From contig NW_017265139.1 in NCBI RefSeq assembly GCF_001638985.1, positions 806,001-870,000 of the forward strand: DNA of 64,000 nt, written 5' to 3'. The stretch is from Phycomyces blakesleeanus NRRL 1555(-) (Eukaryota > Mucoromycota > Mucoromycetes > Mucorales > Phycomycetaceae). This document shows, in pieces, positions 12,035 through 22,162 of this stretch. Positions within the stretch are counted from its first letter, which is position 1. Every line of letters starts with the position of its first letter. A program made the translations under genes and the position numbers. The notes beneath the pieces were generated by a model, which saw only the letters and a program-made list of their open reading frames with translations, did no database searches and had not been told where the DNA came from.

Positions 12035-12247
12035 AGGAAGGACGCTTGATTTTTTTTTTGAAAAATGGTAACAGTGCTTGTTTTGGCTTTTTACATAATA
12101 AATGACTACCATTTTTTACTATGTAAAAAATGGTAACAGTGCCTGTTTTGGCCTTATACAGAGTCATAACTGCCATTTTTTATTAAGTAAAAAATGGCAG
12201 TTATGTTACCAAAGTGGTAACATGTTACCATTTTCTCTGCCGTAGTG
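12035..12247. repeat. Right CACTA end with subterminal repeats
   Basis: Several copies of AAAAAATGGTAAC and ATAACTGCCATTTTTT in both orientations between about 12060 and 12236, two with the tail AGTGC(T/C)TGTTTTGGC, ending in CTGCCGTAGTG. A near-palindrome at about 12167-12205 pairs two of the copies. Confidence 0.7.
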
Positions 12248-12298
12248 TAGTGATATGGATGGTGGACAAAAATTTTATCACTATCACTATATTGAGCA
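12248..12298. repeat. Fragment of a small TA-type MITE
   Basis: TAGTGATA...TTTTATCACTATCACTATATTGAGC matches part of the MITE at 12462-12609 but lacks its left terminus, which is cut off at the CACTA end. Confidence 0.6.
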
Positions 12299-12461
12299 TA
12301 TTTTTTTCTTACTTCACACATTATTTAGTTATATTTCTAATGCCACTACAAGTGACTACTGTTTTCTAATAGAATTCATAATATTTTGTCTAAGAAACTG
12401 AGCTTGCTTTAATATGTTAAATAAAATAAATACTACATTTATTTTTTATACTACATAAATA

Positions 12462-12609
12462 AACTCAGAGCTCGATATAGTGATACTGGTGGATTCAAAT
12501 TTTATCACTATCACTATATTGAAAAATAGTGATAATAAGCAGGCATGGACCCAAATTTTTCAAAAAATTATTACTATATTGCGATTATCACTATATTGAG
12601 CTTTGACTG
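12462..12609. mobile_element. 148 bp MITE with TA target duplication
   Basis: The ends are inverted repeats: AGAGCTCGATATAGTGATA on the left, and on the right the inverse of CAAAGCTCAATATAGTGATA. They are flanked by TA at 12460-12461 and 12610-12611. The interior has further copies of TATCACTATATTGA. Termini and TA duplication suggest a Tc1/mariner or pogo-type non-autonomous element. Confidence 0.65.
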
Positions 12610-12611
12610 TA

Positions 12612-12803
12612 CATTTACTTTGTAAAGAAACTGTTTCTTAACAAAGTAAATGTAAAACATATTCAGTTTTGGCATTTCTGACAACACTTTTTAGGTCTTG
12701 AAAAAATGTGATGTTTGAATTTAATAGCAGAGAAAGAGAAATATTGGCACTAGATTATTCATTTCTTATGGCAGACTATGAGAATTGATTCTCTAATATA
12801 GTA
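12612..12803. repeat. Second, half copy of the foldback repeat
   Basis: It carries the same hairpin core (TTTGTAAAGAAACTGTTTCTTAACAAA) followed by one arm ending TTTTTAGGTCTTG, then by the inverse complement of 2432-2516. The other arm is missing on the left, where the MITE at 12462-12609 adjoins. Confidence 0.75.
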
Positions 12804-12919
12804 AAATTGTGTAACATGACGGAGTATAGAAACAAAAACTTTTTATGTGACTTAGTTTTAATTTAAGATTGCCTTGAAAGCACTTCTTTTACTTCTCCCA
12901 AAACAAACTTTATTACAAG

Positions 12920-13576
12920 ATGGGTCATAAAAGTGCTTACTATAAAATTGCCTCTAAGCATGCCCAAATCAATAGTAGAAAGTTTTGTGCTGAATTCACA
13001 GTTATATCTAGTGTTACCAAAAATACATCTGCAGAGAATGAACTTTCAGAAGAATATTTTGTAGAGAAGAACGACTGGGAACTTCTTGATTTGAACAGAG
13101 ATATGATGATTGACTGTTGTAGCAAAAGCTTTTTGACATGGACATCTGATACAAAAAAAAAGACTTGCGAGCACTTTACAGAGGAAACTGTGCATCCTCA
13201 ATAAAAAGACAAAAGAGAAAAGCAAAGGAAAAACTTGAAGCAAGCAAAGACAAAAGGGTCAGAAGACTTGCTGATTTTGGTTTCATAGTCCCTGCTCTAC
13301 CAGATGTATTAGTAGCCAAGTCTCTGGTTGTACACAAATCTAACAAGGATCAAATAAATGAACAACTTTGCACTACTTTAGTATTACTTTCTGAAAAAGT
13401 AAACTCTCAATTGGTTTCGAACAGTGATATGAACCAATCCTTCTATTTCAAAACCAGCAAGTATATCACAGTAAAGAATTATATAAGATGACTTTTGGAT
13501 GACACTAAAAAGATTGAAGGATCTGAAAGAGCAGCAGAGATTCTTTGGAACTCACCTTCTAGGTACTGTGAAGAAA
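12920..13576 (+). pseudogene. Broken transposon-associated gene with a basic domain
   Basis: ATG at 12920 opens 94 codons. The frame shifts at an A-run near 13152-13160 into LRALYRGNCASSIKRQKRKAKEK, a short basic block of a type seen in fungal transposon-associated proteins, and runs on to codons that include LSEKVNSQL. A TGA occurs at 13489-13491, after which the frame remains open to the insertion point of the 4.9 kb element at 13577. If that element is removed, the frame reaches a stop within about five codons after 18483. Exact family not recognised. Confidence 0.5.
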
Positions 13577-13578
13577 TA

Positions 13579-13862
13579 CTGGTTTTATCCATTCAATTGG
13601 CACCCATTTCCATCTAATTAGCATCCATTTCCATCTAATTAGAACCCATTGACATCTGATTGGCTTCCATAGAAATTGAACTTGCATCCATTGCCAACTG
13701 AATTTGCTCCCATTGCCATCTGAATTTGCTCCCCCCCTTTTACTATTGGCGGAAGGGTACATGGCACTCAAATTTTTTATCCTTACGCCTTACAATTTTT
13801 TTTATAAAAATGTAGTATTTTTTTTGTAAACGTCGTACTTTTTTTTTGTAAACGTCATATTT
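13579..13862. repeat. Left terminal inverted repeat of the 4.9 kb element
   Basis: The outer part is a ladder of degenerate 21-22 bp units (CCATTTCCATCTAATTAG, CCATTGCCATCTGAATTTG and similar). A unique block (CTATTGGCGGAAGGGTACAT) follows, then direct repeats of TTTTTTTTGTAAACGTC(G/A)TA. It has one unit fewer than the right copy. Confidence 0.9.
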
Positions 13863-14121
13863 TTTTATATAACCATAGTATTTTTTATATAACTGCCATA
13901 TTTTTTATATAAGTGCCAAACGCCTAATGTAATAGCACTTCAATATATGTAGATCTTTCTACAACAATACGTCATAGAAAATATCTATAGAGAGAACTAA
14001 CAGAATATGCAAACTTTTCTCCAGATTACTTTGTTGAAGTTAAATATCTTACTACAGTTATAAGATAATAAAGCAAGTATCTCATTATAATAATTATGTT
14101 AAAATTGAAAATGCAATGATA

Positions 14122-14831
14122 TTATTTGTATTCTTTCTTTATTGCAGAGTAAGTTTCAAATAAAAGATTCATTTTTTTGTCACTTGTGGCCTCCTTGTTG
14201 TTTTTAATGAAAAAAACAACTGGAGACTTTCTCCACTTCAAAATATAGCCACTAGCAGTTGTTTGTTTCATATTTACTATCTTGCTGGCTTTTTCAATAG
14301 TTAATCCCCTTATGAAGTAAAGATAAAGAAGCTTTTTTATATCTTTATCCATAGGCTTTTGATATTACCCTCTACTTTTTTTGGGGGTTTTGTCTGTTGT
14401 TGACGGGGCAGAACTTTTTGAATCTTCTGCCTTTTCAGGCTCTTCAAGCTCTTCCATAATTTTTTCAAAGGCACTGTTATATTCTTCAAGTTTCTTGTGT
14501 AACATTGTAGAGTTTTCTGATAAAAGATAAAAAAATAAAGAAATAGGAAGATATGTTAAAGTGACATATTTTATATAAATACAGTTATATCTAGTATATA
14601 ATAGTTATAATGAAATAGTAATTACTTAAGATGCAAGATAAAAATCACAACACAAGTTGAAGCAGCAAGAATAGATGTAAAGAAGATTGAGTTGTTGTTA
14701 AATAGTATTAGTCATTATATTTTCAGCTTTTTATATCAAAAAATAATATTCCAAGGTCCAATAAATAAAGTAGTACAAATTGAACTCAAGGAGATAAAAA
14801 ATAAATAAGACAATATATTACCCGCAGCCAT
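14122..14831 (-). pseudogene. Helix-turn-helix accessory gene of the 4.9 kb element
   Basis: A 10-base first exon (14831-14822, ATG GCT GCG G) with a GTAAT donor splices in phase to exon 2 (14516-14122). Together they make 134 codons plus the stop. The first half is acidic and coiled-coil-like (MLHKKLEEYNSAFEKIMEE). The second half is a helix-turn-helix (GLTIEKASKIV...QTTASGYILKW), like the DNA-binding part of the transposase. One in-frame TAA at 14365-14367, of CAA type, separates the two halves, so a shorter protein starting at ATG 14352 is the alternative. It could be a relic of a repressor or of a helper that binds the terminal units; this is inference. Confidence 0.55.
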
Positions 14832-16340
14832 AATTTATTATAAACATTCTTTTTTAAAAGAGATATCATAATTCTCTCTCTTTATATTTGGTGTTTATAT
14901 ACCCAAACTCTTTATTTCTCTTCTTAAATCAGCAATAAATCTCATTCTCATGCTCACTTTAACAACTAAATATTACTCTGACAATGAAAACACTGCTTAA
15001 AGCTCTACACCTCATGGATTTTTTTATTATTTCCAGATCACATTATGTTTCTGTATATAAATAAAGTCTATACCTCAGAGTCATTTATATTAATCTCTAA
15101 ATAATCTATAGTATTTTGAACAAAAGCTATAAATCTGAAAAGAAAACGTGACAATTCAACCCTCTACCTACAAAGAAACTACAAGATCAAACATATACCT
15201 GTATGATAGGAACCAGTCTACACATATTCATAATGCTTATAAGTGCATTTCACCAACCATACTTTTTCGAAATCCAACAGTAGAATTCACTCTACCGACC
15301 ACACAAAAACTTGCCAATTTTTATCTCAAATATCCAGTAATCTGATTGACTACCACAACAATTGTATTTCTTATGAACCTGGTCCTACATAAGCATCTGA
15401 TACCATTACAAAAATGAATCCAAAAATGCTATATTTATTCAGCACCTGCTCCAACCATTTTACAATGTCAGAATTCTGATCTTCTTAATATCAAACTCAA
15501 CAACTCTTTGTAATCTGCACTCGAAACAAGTAAATGTCCAACAATCTGTTAAACAACTGAAAGCGGTTCAAGAATTATGCTTTGCCCACAATACTACCCG
15601 ATCTTAATTTTGGAAACCCTCATGATACAAAATACCAAAAAAAACAAAAAATAGCACAAGCTCATAACAAAAAAAAGAAATAAAAAAAGAGATGAAAAAA
15701 AAAGAGATGAAAAAATAAATAAAAATAAAAAAAAGAAATAAAAAAAATAAAAAAAATAAAAAAAGAATTAAAAAAAAATAAAAAAAAATAAAAAAAAGAA
15801 AAATGTAATAGCAATTTTAAAAATAATTCTCCAAATAGTATAACTAGCATTTTTATTCATAAATTTTTATAATATACATAACCATTTTTTTGCAAATAAT
15901 TTCTGAAAAACTGAAAAACTGAAAAACTGAAAGTCTCAATAACTGAAAAAATGAAAGTCTCAATAACTGAAAAACTGAAAATCTTAATAACTGAAAATAA
16001 AATGGTATCTAACCGCAGAAATTTCTGAAAAACTGAAAATCTCAATAACTGAATTTCGAGCTTTTCCTTGGCTCTATACAAAAAAAAACTTTTTTTTTTG
16101 GTTGGGCAAACCCATGAGAAGAAACCCCACCCCTTCCTTCGAGACAGAGGACAGGACACCATAAAGGCTCTGGTAGCATTGTAAATCGGCTAATAAAATA
16201 AATGTTCTTAAAAGTGTGAAGAAGCTTAATATGTAAACATTCATTATTCTTCAACATGTTCTTTATCCAAATATATTAAGATAACAGGACAAGACTATAC
16301 CTTGGTAGAAACGTTTAAGTTATTAAAAAAAAAATTTTGG
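14832..16340. other. Interior of the 4.9 kb element, no gene recognised
   Basis: AT-rich. A run at about 15662-15800 is almost only A with scattered G/T. A frame at 15148-15345 is open but has no recognisable motif and begins at GTG. Confidence 0.45.
15903..16050. repeat. Tandem CTGAAAAACTGAAA / CTCAATAA repeats
   Basis: About a dozen copies of CTGAAAA with interspersed GTCTCAATAA. They end at the GAATTTCGAGC block. A transcriptional or structural role is unknown. Confidence 0.7.
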
Positions 16341-16348
16341 TATATATA
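16341..16348 (+). promoter_or_regulatory. TATA box of the 4.9 kb element transposase
   Basis: TATATATA lies 75 bases upstream of the ATG at 16423 and is followed by a pyrimidine-rich leader. Confidence 0.5.
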
Positions 16349-16422
16349 CCCCAGTGTCTTAATAAAAGTTTCTCAGTTATCTTTCTTTCTCGATTTTAAC
16401 ACCCTTTTTATTTTCAAAAAAA

Positions 16423-17954
16423 ATGCCTACTTCCAACAACTCCCTCGAATTTGTTATGGACAAGCACTGTGAAATGGTCAGTCACAGCGGTTCTGCAGAC
16501 CAAACCCAGTTTTCTGGAATTGCTTTCGACCCCTTGTGCGATTTCAACCAAAAGATTGTTGACGAAATGCATGGAGAAGTTGTACTCCGATCTGTGACAT
16601 ATATCTTTGTCAACCATGCTGATATGGAATGGACCCGTACCTCGGCCGGAAACCCAGCAGTCACGAACCTCTTAAGTCTCAGAAGTTTTTTGCCAACTGA
16701 AGTCAACAAGGCCACTACCAAAACCATTGTTGCACAGAAGCCGAAGATGAATCTGCTGGAGAAGGTCGACCCTGATTCTGTTCCCACTGCAGAAAGCATA
16801 GATTGAGGTTCATACCAAAAGTACAACCAAAACCAGGTGAACAAGCTCTTCTCCTTGGTTTTCTCAGAAAACCAGACTGCTGCTGCCGCTGCCAGGGAAA
16901 CAGGGATCAATGTCCGGACTGCCCAGAACTATGTCAGGCTGGCCAGAGAGAAGATCCAGGCCGATTTTGATGCTGCCACAGTGGAGACTGATGAGTCCAA
17001 TGGGCTGGAGACGATGGCGATTGAGGAGGTTTCTGCGCCTAAATAACAAAAACATGGCAACCAAAAGTTGTTCCAGGCGCACTCTGCTTTTTTTTTGAAG
17101 TTTTTCGAAAATAAACCAGATGCTACCTTGGAACAAGCAAGGATAGCTGTCATGGAAGAGTTCTCTGGGCTGCAGATTACCAAATCAGCAATCCAGAAGC
17201 ACTTGGTGAAGAAGTGTGCCCTGACAATGAAGAAGTTAGAGAAGCTGCCCGAGAAGAGAGACAATGTCAGCACAATTGAGATGAGACGAGACTGCATTTT
17301 GGAGTGACAACAACTTGCGGATTTCAACTATCTGTCAAACTGTATGTTTATTGATGAAGCAGGCTTCAATATGCATATCAAGAGAACTTTTGGCCGTTCC
17401 GTCAGTGGCACCCTAGCTAAGACAACTGTCCCGATGCAGAGAGGTGTGTCCATCACCATCCTTGGTGCAATGTGTGAGAGAGAGATTATTAGCCTCTTGT
17501 TGAAGAAACCCACTGCAGTCGCAACCAAGAAGAAGAGAAAGTTGGACATCTACACCAACATTGAGGTGAATAGCCGAATTGGCACCAGAGCCCAGCACTA
17601 CCTCAACTTTCTTAGTCATACAATGGACGTTCTGGACAGCCAGAGTATGCAAGGACGTTATCTCATCATGGATAATGCTCCTATCCATAAGGCCGATGAG
17701 GTGAAAACTTTATTTCTTCCCATGGGTACAAGTGTGCATATCTTCCTGTATATTCACCTTTCCTGAATCTAATTGAGGAAATGTGGTCCAAGATCAAGTT
17801 TGGTGTCCACAGAGAAGAGATTACAGAGTCAGGCGGACTCATCTTAAGGATTACAGAATCAGCTAAGACTGTCACCCTTTTGGACTGTTTGGGTTGGATT
17901 AACCATGCCATTTCATTCTTTCCTTGCTGTTTGAACAGAGAGCGAAAGCTTTAA
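16423..17954 (+). pseudogene. Tc1/mariner-superfamily DDE transposase, decayed
   Basis: One frame runs from ATG 16423 to about 17716 with three in-frame stops: TGA 16804-16806, TAA 17044-17046 and TGA 17305-17307. A frameshift near 17716-17740 then leads to a stop at 17952-17954. Domains: an N-terminal region of about 120 residues; a helix-turn-helix (ENQTAAAAARETGINVRTA) near 16870-16930; the first catalytic block CMFIDEAGFN (17341-17370); the second LIMDNAPIHK (17662-17691); and the third LNLIEEMWSKIK (near 17767-17802). All three catalytic acids are present. The usual Pro before IEE is Leu. No intron is seen. Every stop can be reached by one transition from Arg, Gln or Trp codons. Confidence 0.88.
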
Positions 17955-18175
17955 GTATGTCTTTTATGTCTATTTAAGCTCTTTACACTCTATATCTTTT
18001 TTTATTTTATTTTTATTTTTTACTACTTTATGTCCCTCTTTTTTTTATTTGTTTTACTGCTTTATGCTTTTCTTTTTTTATTACTTTGTATTTCATTATA
18101 TCTTACTTCTTATTATGTGTTTTATTTCTCTATCAACTAATTATGCCTAATAAAAATATCCATGTTTTATGCCAA

Positions 18176-18481
18176 AAAATACGACGTTTACAAAAAAAAA
18201 GTACGACGTTTACAAAAAAAATACTACAGTTATATACAAAAAATTGTAAGGCGTAAGAATAAAAAATTTGAGTGCCATGTACCCTTCCGCCAATAGTAAA
18301 AGGGGGGAGCAAATTCAGATGGCAATGGGAGCAAATTCAGATGGCAATGGGAGCAAATTCAGTTGGCAATGGATGCAAATTCAATTTCTATGGAAGCCAA
18401 TCAGATGTCAATGGGTTCTAATTAGATGGAAACGGATGCTAATTAGATGGAAATAGGCGCCAATTGAATGGATAAAACCAG
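18176..18481. repeat. Right terminal inverted repeat of the 4.9 kb element
   Basis: Inverse of the left repeat with scattered substitutions. It has one extra 22 bp unit (GCAAATTCAGATGGCAATGG), so this unit is tandemly repeated here. Confidence 0.9.
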
Positions 18482-18483
18482 TA

Positions 18484-19421
18484 TAAAATCCAATGAATAA
18501 ATTAAGTAATAAGCAACCCATTTATAAATTTTTTTGAAAAAGTTTAAATCCTCGGAAGAGTTACCCTATTTGGCTTTGTGCTCTGTACAACTTTGAAAAA
18601 GTTATTCCACGAACTTCTCTATTATCCCACTTTTTCCATTTTGATATTGTTGTCTACCAACCTTTACATATTACCTCTTCTCATGCTATAAGTCATATCT
18701 ATAATCTCTAAAAAATATCTCATTTTTCATATTTTTTATTTCATTTTATTTTCATCTTTCAAAGCTATATAAGAGATCTATTTCTACAACAATAAACATC
18801 ATCAGTTATCTCTCTCTTAAAATCACCATCCCTGAATTGCTTTCTGCCTGACCCATAGAAAAGCAATCATATATCGCATTAAAGTCTTATATCTCTGTTC
18901 AACGTCCTCTTTCTCTTTTTTCTCTTTTTGTTTCTTTGTATCTGTGTGATTGTCCTGAGTGAAATTAACAGTGTTTTTTTACCTCCTCTTTATTTTATCT
19001 TCTTGTATCTTGCTGTCTATCTGTCTTGGTTATCTCAAGTGAAATCAGCAGTATTTCTATTTTTTTCTACTTTACCTTCTTGTGCCTTGCTGCTTTATCT
19101 GTCTGGATTATCTCAAGCAAAATCGACATTGTTCTTATATCTCCCTTCACCTTCTACTTTAACATCTTTATTTATTTTCTATCCTCAACTGTCCTGAGTA
19201 AAGTTGAATATTCAATCGCCCTTCTAAATACTCAGTATCTTTTTTATATTCACCTTTCTCTCGTATCTCCTTATTTTATTCTACGGAGAGTTTGAAATAG
19301 TATTTAATTTAGTCCTGTGGCTTTCTAACTTTAATGACAGACCGTGGCTTTTGCATCCCACACATGGCATTTTTTTTCAACAAATAATCCCTTCCCTCTT
19401 TCTTAAAAACAAACTTCAATT
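18484..19421 (+). other. Upstream region of the MULE gene
   Basis: Pyrimidine-rich, with TATATAAGAG near 18767 as a possible TATA box. Three diverged copies of CTGTCT(T/G)G(G/A)TTATCTCAAG(T/C)(G/A)AAATC around 19018-19130 form a short tandem repeat. Frames here are repeat-derived and not convincing as genes. Confidence 0.45.
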
Positions 19422-21603
19422 ATGTCTAACAACAATATAAACAACACTATTTATGATATTTCCACCATTCAACAAGTCTTGATCAACTTGTCTTTGGAAG
19501 AAATCAAGATGCTTCCTTTGAATTCAACAATATTAGTAAAAGCTAGTGAATAGGAAAAGTGTCTGGAGCGAATCAATGTCCTATGCTCAACAAAATGGAA
19601 TAAAAAGCATAAATATTCTGGAAAAGGTTTAGTTTTTGGAGAGACTAAAAAATGCCACCGTGCTAACCAATATATAACAAACTGCCAATTACGTCTTGCC
19701 CAGAAAGATACGAAGGCATGCTCTTGTACAGCTGCCTTAAAAATCATACAGCATCTCGACAACCCCAATGTTGTTACATTTTGCCAAACAAAGGCACATG
19801 TAAACCATGTTCCTGGAGACTGGGACGAAGTCAGAACTCTTTCTTTGCCTTCTGAAGCCATAAAGATTATTGAAGATCAGTTGAAAAGTGGCAGCAGCTG
19901 TAGAAGTACAAGAATTTCAGTTCTTAAACAGATTGATAGTTGGGGAGTTGGCGTTAGAAAGCCTAATTATGAAGAAATTTACAACAGAATGAGAAAGGTT
20001 TGTCAATGAATATAACAGAGCTTTCATATTAAATTAATGTTTATATATCAAATAAATACTCGTATATAAAATAGATGACTACTTTGTTATATATGTTTGC
20101 TTCTGGTGAAAATGCATCTATTTCCATCTGGTTAAATGTAAAGTTAGCAGAACAAAACTATTGCATTTTTGAAATCAATCTTTCTGTTTATAATGATGGT
20201 AAAAAACAATTTGCCTTTGGATTTCAATCACCAATGCAAGTTTCAATCATGAGAATCTTGTAATCTTTTTGTCTTGATGCCACCCATTCCATTTCGTCCA
20301 AAAGCGACGAAGTATTATATACTTTGGTCACTCACCATCCTCAAACAGGAAAGGGATTCCCTGTTGCATATATGGTGACAAACGACCAGACAGCCATACC
20401 CATCAAACTTTGGCTTGACCACCTTCGCATCAAGAGCAGCTTCATACCAATGAATATCACTATTGACTGTAGCATTATGAAGGTTAATGCAATCAAAGAA
20501 GCATTACCTCATGCTACAATTCACTACTGTGATTTTCATGTTCTTTGCACTTGGCAGTACAACCTTGACAGCAAAATTAAACTTAATGTCTCTTATACAT
20601 CAGAACAACTTGGGAATTATAAGACTGCACTGAAGAACTACCTGAGACACATTCTCATTGTGTCTAATGAAGATGTGTTCCTAAGAGAAATTGAAGATTT
20701 TAAACTGATGGTTCAGGATCAACCTCAGTTTTTGAAATATTTTGAGAAGAAATGGACGAGAATGAAGAATTGTTGCGAAGATGGGGGCGCCCATATGTTA
20801 GCCAACAACATCAGAGATATGTGACAAACAACTGTGTAGAATCATGGCACAATCAACTCAAGACAATCAACTTTGGTCATGCACGCATCAGAAGATTGGA
20901 TCGACTGATTTTTATTTTGACAAATGATGTGAAGTTCTATTTTGAGCAAGAGGTTGAGCATATTCACTTCAACAATGGTAAGATGGGTCTCATTGATAAT
21001 GAGTTAGCAAGAAATTCTTTTGTTGCTTCAAAAATCCAAAATGACATGCTCCCTTCCATGAGTCTCAACCCTTTGGGTAAGTCTGGTAACAGCATAGATG
21101 ATTATAATGGTGAGTGGCAAATAAGATCTTTTGTAACAGAAGATAAGTGGTATAACATCAATATATCAAATGCCTTGATACAAAGCTGCACCTGCCCAAA
21201 TTTTCTGACCTGCCAGATCCCATGCAAGCATTCACATTTGTTGAAGTGTTACTGTGGGACAAAATTCAGCTTCATTGAGCAACGGGAGATAGCAAGAGTG
21301 GTATTAAACTGACAAGATGCTGTAAATGCAAACAAGAACGAAGTTGAGAAAGAAGTAGAGGAGAAATTAGAGAGTGGAGGTACTGCTGAAGATAGAAATA
21401 TATATGTCTTTGATGAAATTGCAAATTATTTTGCAATAATGCATCACGGCTTTGAAGATCTTCAAACTTTGAAGACAATATCTGGCTTAGATCAAACAAA
21501 GGCAGATCTTATAAAAAGAGTACTCGCAGATGCTGTGAGGTTGGTGGATGAATATAGAGGTGAGAACCCTTCATATTTTAGAAACTTGAATACTCAGAGA
21601 TAA
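19422..21603 (+). pseudogene. MULE (Mutator-like) transposase with SWIM zinc finger, decayed
   Basis: Exon 1 (19422 to about 19998) has a Cys-containing DNA-binding region and a TAG near 19551. After an intron, exon 2 (from 20075) carries the MULE core: CLDATHSIS with the first Asp, TLVTHHPQTGKGFPVAYM, then TIDCSIMK and HYCDFHVL. A TAA at 20261-20263 lies just before the first Asp, a frameshift lies near 20757-20763, then NNCVESWHNQLK follows. The SWIM finger CTCPNFLTCQIPCKH is at about 21187-21231. A TGA at 21310-21312 precedes a last 96-codon open stretch ending at 21603. Terminal inverted repeats were not found, partly because a Gypsy element is inserted just downstream at 21893. Confidence 0.85.
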
Positions 21604-21892
21604 TAATAAAAATAATAAATATATATTATTAAAAGATCTTAAAAGTATAAGAAAAAATATTTCTGATTGATATAAACAAATACAATTCTAATTGAATTTA
21701 TCAAAAGTAAAACCTGTCACTACCTCAACAAATTTTCAAAATTCAAACTCTCCATAGGATAAAATAAGGAGATACTAGAGACCTTGGTAAAACCTTGTAA
21801 AACATTTGGAGGAGTTTAAATCATCCATATAAGCAAATCTGAGCATGAAAAACACAAATGTTTGATAAATTTTCTCAAAAGTTTGTCAAACT

Positions 21893-22153
21893 TGTAATGA
21901 CTATAGATAAATAGGTTTGAATTGGAGGCTAGTTTAGGCAACTAGTCAATGAGACTGAAGTTTGAGCTTAAGAAAGATGATCTTTTATTGAGAAGAGGTA
22001 ATGGGTATTTATATGAGTAGAAGGGGCAGAGATACAAACAGAAGATAATAGAGAAGAATGTTATGCAATCGTATGTACCTACTTGCAGTAGTCCTTTACT
22101 ACTGCAAGCAGTACATCCTATTGGAGGTACAATATCTTGACCTTCACACAACA
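21893..22153 (-). repeat. 3' LTR of Gypsy B
   Basis: 261 bp. It matches 26562-26824 almost throughout. Confidence 0.93.
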
Positions 22154-22162
22154 ACTGGGGGT

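Larger units (their letters stand above)
4906..12247. mobile_element. CACTA-family DNA transposon with paired genes (contains an assembly gap)
   Basis: The left end at 4906 reads CACTACGGC. The right end at 12239-12247 is its inverse (GCCGTAGTG). Both ends are followed inward by variants of ATAACTGCCATTTTTT and ATGGTAAC, as expected for CACTA subterminal repeats. Inside are a minus-strand CACTA-type transposase (5534-8724) and a plus-strand accessory gene (10019-11049). Flanking triplets are CAG on the left and TAG on the right, so a 3 bp target duplication is only partly matched. The left flank is transposase-A coding DNA while the right flank is a MITE fragment, so this is not a simple insertion. 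The 100-N gap at 9416-9515 means the two halves may not have been joined correctly. Confidence 0.6.
13579..18481. mobile_element. 4.9 kb Tc1/mariner-type element with long composite inverted repeats
   Basis: Termini CTGGTTTTATCCATTCAATTGG and its inverse are flanked by TA at 13577-13578 and 18482-18483, the hallmark of Tc1/mariner integration. The inverted repeats extend about 284 bp (left) and 306 bp (right). Between them lie a minus-strand helix-turn-helix gene (14122-14831) and a plus-strand DDE transposase (16423-17954), both damaged. At 4,903 bp it is much larger than typical Tc1/mariner elements of 1.3-2.4 kb. Confidence 0.9.

Noticed and set aside
13559..13771. Minus-strand open frame with a repeated QW/RWKW pattern
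   Set aside because: It is the translation of the 22 bp units in the left terminal repeat; the right repeat gives the same pattern.
15662..15850. Open frame rich in Phe/Leu/Tyr
   Set aside because: Produced by an almost pure A-run on the other strand; low complexity only.
16482..16910. 142-codon minus-strand frame
   Set aside because: Shadow of the transposase on the plus strand, which has clear DDE motifs.
18268..18400. Possible CRISPR-like repeat array
   Set aside because: The 22 bp units are contiguous, have no spacers and lie in the terminal repeat of a transposon in a eukaryote.
18268..18456. Plus-strand open frame in the right terminal repeat
   Set aside because: Same repeat-derived translation as on the left; not a gene.
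18928..19295. Two overlapping open frames upstream of the MULE gene
   Set aside because: Pyrimidine-rich tandem repeat sequence gives Leu/Ser/Phe-rich translations without domain content.
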